NCBI GenBank assembly: GCA_964509765.1
Contig: CAZDYI010000129.1
Location: forward strand, 1-12,155
Source of the DNA: CAZDYI01 sp964509765
GTDB lineage: Bacteria; Pseudomonadota; Gammaproteobacteria; Tethybacterales; Tethybacteraceae
Reading direction: 5' to 3'
Length of the DNA stretch: 12,155 nt
A program made the translations under genes and the position numbers. Positions 6,757 to 12,155 of the stretch are shown piece by piece; positions within the stretch are counted from its first letter, which is position 1, and every line of letters starts with the position of its first letter. The notes below the pieces were generated by a model. The model did no database searches, was not told the origin of the DNA, and saw nothing but the letters and a program-made list of their open reading frames with translations.

Positions 6757-7718
6757 TGCCGGGCAACCTGCTCGAGCTGGACTCGGTCTCGAAGTTCTAC
6801 GGATCGGGCGAGCGCCAGTTCGCCGCGCTCGAGGACGTGAGCCTCTCGATCGCGAACGACGAGCCGTCGATCGTAACCGTCGCGGGCGAGAGCGGCAGCG
6901 GCAAGACGACGCTTGCGAACCTCGTGCTCGGGTTCACTGTGCCGTCGGCCGGCCGCGTCCTGTTCGGCGGACGGGACTGCGCGGAGCTGCGCGGCAGGGA
7001 GAGGAGGGAGCTCTACCGGGAGGTCCAGGCGGTGTTCCAGGACCCCTTCGGGATCTACAACCCCTTCTACCGGGTCGGCCACGTCTTCGACACGGTGATC
7101 AGGAACTTCGGCCTGGCGGAGGGCGGGAAGGGCGCCGCGGGTATGGTCGAGGAGGCGCTGAACGTCGTCGGGCTCACCGGCGCGGACATCCTGCGCAAGT
7201 ACCCGCACCAGCTGTCCGGCGGGCAGCGGCAGCGGGTGATGATGGCGCGCGCCTACCTGATCAAGCCGCGGCTGGTCGTCGCCGACGAGCCGGTGTCGAT
7301 GGTCGACGCCTCGCTGCGCGCGTCGATCCTCGACGTGATGATGCGCCTGCGCGACGAAAGCGGGATCTCGTTCATCTACATCACGCACGACCTGTCGACG
7401 GCTTACCAGGTCGGCGACAGGATACTGGTGATGTACCAGGGCCGCATCGCCGAGCGCGGCCTCGCGACCGGCGTGATCGGCTCGCCGCAGCATCCGTACG
7501 TCCAGCTGCTCGTCGAGTCCGTTCCGAAGCCCGACCCCAACGACAGGTGGGAAGAGAAGGTGAGCCTTCCCCCCGAGGAGAGCTCCCGCTCCCCGAGCCT
7601 GCAGGGCTGCCGCTTCGCCGACCGCTGCAGGCACGTCATGGACCGCTGCCGGGCGGAGACGCCGGAGCTTAGGAAGGCGGGCGAGGGCGGCCAGGAGGCG
7701 GCCTGCCACCTATACTGA
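6756..7718 (+). CDS. dppF: Dpp/Opp-type ABC transporter ATP-binding protein, DppF-like
   Basis: A 320-residue ATPase, the second of the heterodimeric pair. Walker A GESGSGKTT is at 44-52, the Q-loop in AVFQDPFGIYNPF, the signature LSGGQRQR at 153-160, and Walker B LVVADE with D177-E178, followed by the DppF-type PVSMVDASLRASIL and the H-loop in ITHDLS. The C-terminal extension carries C285, C291, C298 and C317 with spacing x5, x6, x18, nearly the same as in its partner. The ATG shares its A with the stop of the preceding gene (TGATG), with GGAGG at 6744-6748 seven bases before it. An open frame extends upstream to 6648, but the ABC domain starts at LLELDSVSKFYG, so the overlap start is preferred. 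The mannosidase gene begins ten bases after the stop. Confidence 0.95.
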   Translation: MPGNLLELDSVSKFYGSGERQFAALEDVSLSIANDEPSIVTVAGESGSGKTTLANLVLGFTVPSAGRVLFGGRDCAELRGRERRELYREVQAVFQDPFGIYNPFYRVGHVFDTVIRNFGLAEGGKGAAGMVEEALNVVGLTGADILRKYPHQLSGGQRQRVMMARAYLIKPRLVVADEPVSMVDASLRASILDVMMRLRDESGISFIYITHDLSTAYQVGDRILVMYQGRIAERGLATGVIGSPQHPYVQLLVESVPKPDPNDRWEEKVSLPPEESSRSPSLQGCRFADRCRHVMDRCRAETPELRKAGEGGQEAACHLY

Positions 7719-7728
7719 CAGGCCGCCC

Positions 7729-10700
7729 ATGGACCACGGGTACCGCTTCACCGCAGAGAAGATCGCCCACCGGATCGGCCTGATCCGGCAGCACCTGTTC
7801 ACTCGCCAACAGGAGCTGAAGCCGTTCGGCTACATCAAGCTGGAGGGGCCGGACGATGACTCGTGGCGCAACGCGAAGCCCGGGGATCTCGAGCCGGCGG
7901 GCCCCCACGGCTACTGGGGCGAGTGGGAGGCGGACTTCGCCCTGCTCGGCTCCTTTTCGATACCCGAGGGCTGGCCTGCCGACGTCCCGTGCGCTCTGCA
8001 CCTGCCGCTGGGCCGCTCCGGCGACTTCCTCAGCCACCCCGAGGCGCTCGTCTACGCAGGAGGCAAGGCGGTCGGCTCCGCAGACAGGCACCACCAGGTC
8101 GTCTTCCTCCCTGAGGGCACGCCGCGCGGAAAGGATGTCCCGCTTGCGGCGCGGGGCTGGACCGGCTTCGGCAGCTGGCCCCCCGAGCCGGGCCTGCGGA
8201 CCCGGCCGTACATGCGCCCGTGCTCGGTCGTCCAGCGCCACGAGGCGGGCTTCGAGCTCGCGTGCCTCGCCGAGGCCGCGCTCGAGACTGCCGCGCTCGA
8301 GACGACCGACAAGGAAACCAGGCGCGTCCTGCTGGACGTCCTCGACGAGGCCTTCCTCAGAATCGACCTGACCGACCCGCTGCCGCACGGGTCCTACTTC
8401 GACTCGCTTTCCGCGGCGCTGGCCGCGCTCAAGGAGGGCCTCGCCTCGCCTCGGGCGGGCAGGCCTCTCGACAGCCGCATCCACGCAGTCGGCCACGCGC
8501 ACATAGACGTCGCGTACCTGTGGACGGTCGGCCAGGCGCGCGCGAAGGCGCGCCGCACCTTTGCCAACGCGCTCGCGCTGATGGACCGCCATCCGGGATT
8601 CCGCTTCACGCAGACCACCCCGCTGCTGTACAGGTCCTGCGCCGAGGACGATCCGGAGCTGTTCGCGCGGGTCAGGAAAATGGTTGACGAGGGCAGGTGG
8701 GAGGCGACCGGAGGGATGTGGGTCGAGGCCGACTGCAACCTGGTCGGCGGCGAGTCGCTGGTGCGCCAGCTCATGCTCGGGCGCCGGCACTACGACGAGG
8801 CGCTCGGCGGAAAGCACAGCCGCATCCTGTTCCTGCCGGACACATTCGGGTTCTGCGCGAGCCTGCCCCAGCTCATCGAGCAGGCGGGGCTGGCCGGCTT
8901 CGCGTTCTCGAAGCTCAACTGGAACCAGGCAACGAGGTTCCTCGACAGCTTCTTCTGGTGGGAGGGGATTGACGGGACGAGGGTCTTCAGCCACCTTCTG
9001 ACGACGCCGAGGAAGGAGAGCTACCTCAAGGAGATCTCGACCTACAAGGCGGTCATGAGCGGGTGGGAGGTCAGCCAGAGCCACGAGCGCAACACGCAGG
9101 GGCACAAGGGCATGCCGTCGATGATCGCGTACGGGTACGGAGACGGCGGCGGCGGGCCGACCGACGAGCAGGTCTGCAAGGCCGGCGCCTTCGAAAGGAT
9201 GCCAAGCCAGCCGCGGATGCGGCTCAGCAGGCTCGACGAGTTCATGGAGCATGCTAGGGAGACCGCTCCGAACTCCCTGCCCGTGCACGAGGGCGAGCTG
9301 TACCTCCAGCTGCACCGCGGGACGTACACGAGCCAGGCGAAGCTCAAGAGGGCGAACCGCAAGCTCGAGGCCGCGGTCGCCAGGACCGAGTTCCTGGCCT
9401 GCGTCGCAAGGATGGAGGAAGGCGCGGACTACCCGCGCGAAATCCTGCGCGAGGCGTGGGAGGCGCTTTGCACGAACCAGTTCCACGACGTGCTGCCGGG
9501 AAGCTCGGTCGCGGAGGTCAACGAGCAGGCGATGGAGGACTACGCGAAGGTCGGCGGGCTGCTGGACGGGATCGACGGGCAGTCGCTCGGCGCGCTCGCA
9601 AGGGACGGCGAGGGCGAGGCGTGGGCGCTCGTCAACGGCGGCCCCATCGGCGGCCACTGCATGTTCGAGCTCGAGGGCTGCCGGGGGAAGGTGCCGGTCG
9701 GCCCGGACGGCAAGCAGTTTCCGAGCCAGCCGACAGAAGGCGGCCTGTTCGTCCTTCCGTTCGAGGTCGACTGGTGGTCGGTGACGCCGTTCAAGCTCAG
9801 GGACGGGGAGCCGGAGCCGGTGAAGACCGACCTGCGCTGCGGCAAGGAAGGCAACGGCTGGTTCATGGAGAACAACCTCGTCAGGGTCGAGGTCGGCGCC
9901 GACGGCGCCCTGCGCTCCGTCATGGACAAGGCGCGGGGCGAGCTGCTTGCCGAGGGGCGGGCCGGCAACGAGCTCGTCGCCTACGAGGACAGGCCGATCG
10001 GCTGGGACGCTTGGGACATCGACCCCTTCTACGAGGAGAAGCAGGAGACCGTCGGGGGAGCGAAGAGGGTAGAGCTCGTCGAGGAGGGCCCGCTTCGCGC
10101 GACCGTCCTGGTCGAGAGGTCCTGGCGCTCAAGCACGATCGAGCAGCGCATCAGCCTCTACCCCGAGTCGGAGCGGATCGACTTTGACACGAAGGTCGAC
10201 TGGCACGAGAGCCACGTGCTGCTCAAGGCAGCCTTCCCCGTCGCGATCACAGCGGAAGAGGCGAGGTACCACGTTCCGTTCGGCCACGTCAAGCGCACAA
10301 CGAGCAGGGAGTACCCCGGCGAGTGGGCGCAGTTCGAGGTTCCCGCGCACTACTGGGCATGCGTGTGGGACCCGAAGAAGGGCGTTGCCCTGCTCAACGA
10401 CTGCAAGTACGGCCACGACATCGCGCAGCGCGACGGCGGGACGCTGGTGCGCCTGACCCTGGTCAAGTCGGCCACGCTTCCGGACCCCAACGCCGACCAG
10501 GGGATGCACGAGTTCAGGTACAGCCTGCTGCCCGTCAAGCCGGCCGACCTCGAGATCGTCATCGCGGAGGGCTACCTGTACAACCGCGGGCCCGTCCCGG
10601 TCCGCCTGCCGGAAGGCAAGGAGGTCTCCCCGTGGAAGATTCCAGTCCACGTGGAGGGAACGCTGCTGCTCGAGACGGTCAAGCAGGCGGAGGACGGCAG

Positions 10701-10896
10701 CGGCGTCGTCCTGAGGTACTACGAGTCCTTCGGCTGGACCGGGGAGCACAAGATAGTCTTCGGCAAGAAGCCTAAGTCCGTCCGGCGGGTGACCATCCTC
10801 GAGCGAGACGCGCAGGAGATGGAGCTAAGCGGCGGAGTGCTCAAGATGAGGTGCAGGCCGTTCGAGATCGTCACCCTGATCGTCGACTGGAGCTAG
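7729..10896 (+). CDS. GH38 alpha-mannosidase, cytoplasmic
   Basis: A 1055-residue retaining alpha-mannosidase of glycoside hydrolase family 38. The zinc site and nucleophile are complete: H258 and D260 in GHAHIDVAYLW, nucleophile D371 in LFLPDTFGF, and H586 in NQFHDVLPGSS. An N-terminal domain (about 1-245) precedes the catalytic barrel. The helical middle domain follows with HRGTYTSQAKLKRANRKLE at 529-547, and the beta-rich GH38 C-terminal domain ends with FEIVTLIVDW. Length and the N-terminal domain fit the Man2C1/Ams1 cytosolic type rather than the shorter MngB type. There is no signal peptide, so it should act on imported substrate. It is last in the operon, ten bases after the second ATPase, with only a weak ribosome-binding site before ATG 7729. 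The glycan linkage cut (alpha-1,2, 1,3, 1,6 or mannosyl-aglycone) cannot be read from sequence. No frame break is seen. Confidence 0.95.
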   Translation: MDHGYRFTAEKIAHRIGLIRQHLFTRQQELKPFGYIKLEGPDDDSWRNAKPGDLEPAGPHGYWGEWEADFALLGSFSIPEGWPADVPCALHLPLGRSGDFLSHPEALVYAGGKAVGSADRHHQVVFLPEGTPRGKDVPLAARGWTGFGSWPPEPGLRTRPYMRPCSVVQRHEAGFELACLAEAALETAALETTDKETRRVLLDVLDEAFLRIDLTDPLPHGSYFDSLSAALAALKEGLASPRAGRPLDSRIHAVGHAHIDVAYLWTVGQARAKARRTFANALALMDRHPGFRFTQTTPLLYRSCAEDDPELFARVRKMVDEGRWEATGGMWVEADCNLVGGESLVRQLMLGRRHYDEALGGKHSRILFLPDTFGFCASLPQLIEQAGLAGFAFSKLNWNQATRFLDSFFWWEGIDGTRVFSHLLTTPRKESYLKEISTYKAVMSGWEVSQSHERNTQGHKGMPSMIAYGYGDGGGGPTDEQVCKAGAFERMPSQPRMRLSRLDEFMEHARETAPNSLPVHEGELYLQLHRGTYTSQAKLKRANRKLEAAVARTEFLACVARMEEGADYPREILREAWEALCTNQFHDVLPGSSVAEVNEQAMEDYAKVGGLLDGIDGQSLGALARDGEGEAWALVNGGPIGGHCMFELEGCRGKVPVGPDGKQFPSQPTEGGLFVLPFEVDWWSVTPFKLRDGEPEPVKTDLRCGKEGNGWFMENNLVRVEVGADGALRSVMDKARGELLAEGRAGNELVAYEDRPIGWDAWDIDPFYEEKQETVGGAKRVELVEEGPLRATVLVERSWRSSTIEQRISLYPESERIDFDTKVDWHESHVLLKAAFPVAITAEEARYHVPFGHVKRTTSREYPGEWAQFEVPAHYWACVWDPKKGVALLNDCKYGHDIAQRDGGTLVRLTLVKSATLPDPNADQGMHEFRYSLLPVKPADLEIVIAEGYLYNRGPVPVRLPEGKEVSPWKIPVHVEGTLLLETVKQAEDGSGVVLRYYESFGWTGEHKIVFGKKPKSVRRVTILERDAQEMELSGGVLKMRCRPFEIVTLIVDWS

Positions 10897-10918
10897 GGCC
10901 CGCAGGCCAGTTCGAAAC

Positions 10919-10924
10919 TAGAAT
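10919..10924 (+). promoter_or_regulatory. candidate -10 box for the tRNA-Arg gene
   Basis: TAGAAT matches TATAAT at five of six positions and lies 17 bases before the mature tRNA 5' end, suited to a start near 10931. No convincing -35 box is visible 16-18 bases upstream, where the sequence is GGGCCC-rich. Only the -10 element is supported. Confidence 0.35.
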
Positions 10925-10941
10925 ACTCCTGTCTCATTGTT

Positions 10942-11017
10942 GCGCCTGTAGCTCAGGGGATAGAGCACTGGCCTCCGAAGCCAGGGGTCGCAGGTTCGAT
11001 TCCTGCCAGGCGCGCCA
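10942..11017 (+). tRNA. tRNA-Arg (anticodon CCG)
   Basis: The cloverleaf is complete over 76 bases. Acceptor stem GCGCCTG (10942-10948) pairs fully with CAGGCGC (11007-11013). The D stem is GCTC/GAGC; the anticodon stem CTGGC/GCCAG encloses loop CTCCGAA (10973-10979). The T stem GCAGG/CCTGC encloses TTCGATT. Anticodon CCG at 10975-10977 reads arginine codon CGG. A 5-base variable loop makes it a class I tRNA. The discriminator is G11014 and the CCA end is encoded at 11015-11017. It is on the same strand as the mannosidase operon but 45 bases beyond it with its own -10 box. Confidence 0.97.
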
Positions 11018-11027
11018 CTTACCGCTC

Positions 11028-11061
11028 GCTGAAGTCCGCGACGGGCATCAGCTGATTTTTT
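11028..11061 (+). terminator. weak candidate terminator after tRNA-Arg
   Basis: GCTGA at 11028-11032 can pair with TCAGC at 11048-11052 across a 15-base loop, and TTTTTT follows at 11056-11061. A 10-bp palindrome ATCAGCTGAT at 11047-11056 overlaps it. The stem is short, so this is only suggestive. The T-run lies inside the end of the convergent peptidase gene. Confidence 0.25.
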
Positions 11062-12155
11062 CCAGTTCCTTGACAAATCTCTCGTAGGACGTGCCCCTCG
11101 GCACGTCCAGCAACTTCACCGCGTCCGTGTCCAGCATCTTCTCTTCGGAGTCAAGCTTCACGATGGCCTTGGCGAAGCGCCTGCCGACCCGCGAGTAGTG
11201 GTAGCGGTGAAGGTCCCCGCAGTGTTCCGCGCGATCAGCATGCAGGTGGTGGGAAAACCTTATCCTTTCCTTTCGGAACAGCTCCGCGAACTGAGGCTCG
11301 GAGATCAACTTGCCGTCATACAGGCGACGGGCAATGACCAGCCCGCACACCTTGTACTGCTCGGCAAGCCGCGAGACCTCCGTTCCTGCGTCGTTATCTC
11401 CGGCGCACTCCTCCCTCAGGTCATCAAGCGGAACCAGCAGCTCGGCCGCGACCTCAAAGCACCACCTTTCGACTTCGTTGTTTCCCTCCACGAAGGGGAT
11501 CACGTCCGACACTCCCGTCTCGCCCAGCCACAAGTGGGCGATCTCGTGCGCCAGGGTGAACATCTGCGAAGTCATTGTGTCCGCGCCGTTTAGGAACACC
11601 AGGGGCGCCACGGGGTTGGACATGGCGAAGCCGCGAAACACGTTGGGATCAAACGCCCGGCGCGACTTGTAGCTTTCTGTGTGCGACGTCATCACCAGGA
11701 TCCTGGCCGCGTCGGCCTTCGAGACGAAGGAGGCGAGCGCGGCGCCGGCGGACTCAGCCTCCTTGGTTTCGGAAACATCGAGTCCCAGTGTCAAGCGGAT
11801 CCGGGTCGCCACTTCGGCAGGGTCGCTGTTCAAGCTGGCGGAGCCGACGAACTCCAAGGGGGACAGCCCCGCTATGGGCGCGTAGTCCTCCTCGTACCAT
11901 ACCCGGCGCGACTTGCAGGCGCTGATCGTTTCATTGAGGTCGAAGCAGAAGGTCCTGCCACAACGCGCCCTCTCCGTGCGGAGGTCCGGAATCCAAAGAT
12001 ACTCCTCCGGCGGCCTGTAATCCCAGAGGTAGTTCACCGGAATCTCAAACTCCTCAGCGAGCAGGTCCAGCTCACGGTTGATGGGCTTGAGCCAACCCAA
12101 CTCCCAGTCGCGGTACTCGGGAAACTTGAAGTCCAGGTCGTCCGCGTCCAGCCCC
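11048..12155 (-). CDS. XRE-type HTH / ImmA-IrrE (M78) metallopeptidase, N-terminus cut by window edge
   Basis: On the minus strand the frame is open from the right edge to a TGA at 11050-11048, 368 codons. A TTG at 12100-12098 could start it, but the frame continues upstream with meaningful sequence, so the true start is probably outside. The first part (FKFPEYRDWELGWLKPINRE, then LDLLAEEFEIPVNYLW) resembles the second half of an XRE helix-turn-helix, followed by the family's PPEEYLWIPDLRTER hinge. The zinc motif HEIAH is encoded at 11548-11534, and the segment VERWCFEVAAELLVP supplies the expected third-ligand glutamate. Relatives cleave or sense repressor and antitoxin partners in mobile elements, phage control and stress responses. 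It converges on tRNA-Arg, and sampled lines are 52-58% GC against about 70% in the operon, suggesting separate origin. Any partner gene would be outside the window. Confidence 0.85.
   Translation of the reverse strand, partial: GLDADDLDFKFPEYRDWELGWLKPINRELDLLAEEFEIPVNYLWDYRPPEEYLWIPDLRTERARCGRTFCFDLNETISACKSRRVWYEEDYAPIAGLSPLEFVGSASLNSDPAEVATRIRLTLGLDVSETKEAESAGAALASFVSKADAARILVMTSHTESYKSRRAFDPNVFRGFAMSNPVAPLVFLNGADTMTSQMFTLAHEIAHLWLGETGVSDVIPFVEGNNEVERWCFEVAAELLVPLDDLREECAGDNDAGTEVSRLAEQYKVCGLVIARRLYDGKLISEPQFAELFRKERIRFSHHLHADRAEHCGDLHRYHYSRVGRRFAKAIVKLDSEEKMLDTDAVKLLDVPRGTSYERFVKELEKIS

Noticed and set aside
7669..9657. 662-codon minus-strand open frame over the mannosidase gene
   Set aside because: Shadow of the GH38 gene, whose catalytic residues are intact on the plus strand; the antisense translation has no recognisable domain.
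10896..10909. GGCCCGCAGGCC considered as the operon terminator
   Set aside because: Only a 4-bp self-complementary stem with no T-run behind it; I see no clear terminator for the mannosidase operon.
1..12155. CRISPR arrays, insertion sequences, rRNA, or riboswitch-like conserved elements
   Set aside because: No regularly spaced repeats, transposase or terminal inverted repeats, and no recognisable structured RNA other than the tRNA were found on reading both strands.

Overview
This is a high-GC window: sampled 60-base lines run from 68 to 73% GC over most of it, falling to 52-58% at the right end. It looks like an accessory carbohydrate-utilisation locus followed by a tRNA gene and a regulator-like protease gene. 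The host is a bacterium with frequent AGG arginine codons and a tRNA gene that encodes its own CCA end. The transporter's binding protein has an ordinary Sec signal peptide and no lipoprotein cysteine, which favours a diderm (Gram-negative-type) host. A high-GC actinobacterium cannot be excluded, and I cannot name the phylum with confidence.

Layout. Positions 1-515 (minus strand) hold the N-terminal part of an AraC-type regulator with a cupin sensor domain; its DNA-binding part lies off the left edge. Positions 516-704 are a 189-base divergent control region. It contains an 8-bp direct repeat whose copies start exactly 21 bp apart, a good minus-strand promoter, a candidate plus-strand promoter and a possible short leader ORF. 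Positions 705-10896 are one co-directional, tightly packed gene set: PhyH-family Fe(II)/2-oxoglutarate dioxygenase, VOC/glyoxalase-fold metalloenzyme, Dpp/Opp-type solute-binding protein, two permeases, two ATPases, and a large GH38 alpha-mannosidase. Most junctions are 0-16 bases or overlap. The one real gap is the 100 bases between the binding protein and the first permease, which carry two GC-rich hairpins. Positions 10942-11017 are tRNA-Arg(CCG). Positions 11048-12155 (minus strand) are a truncated XRE-linked ImmA/IrrE (M78) metallopeptidase with lower GC than the operon.

How the genes may work together (inference): the binding protein captures a mannosylated oligosaccharide or small glycoconjugate outside the inner membrane, the BCDF transporter imports it using ATP, and the signal-less GH38 enzyme removes alpha-mannose in the cytoplasm. 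The dioxygenase and VOC enzyme would act on a non-sugar part or substituent of the same compound. The divergent AraC-type regulator probably senses the compound through its cupin domain and acts at the 21-bp-spaced repeat. The PhyH-VOC pair inside a mannosidase and Opp-type uptake locus is the least explained part and the best candidate for an undescribed pathway.
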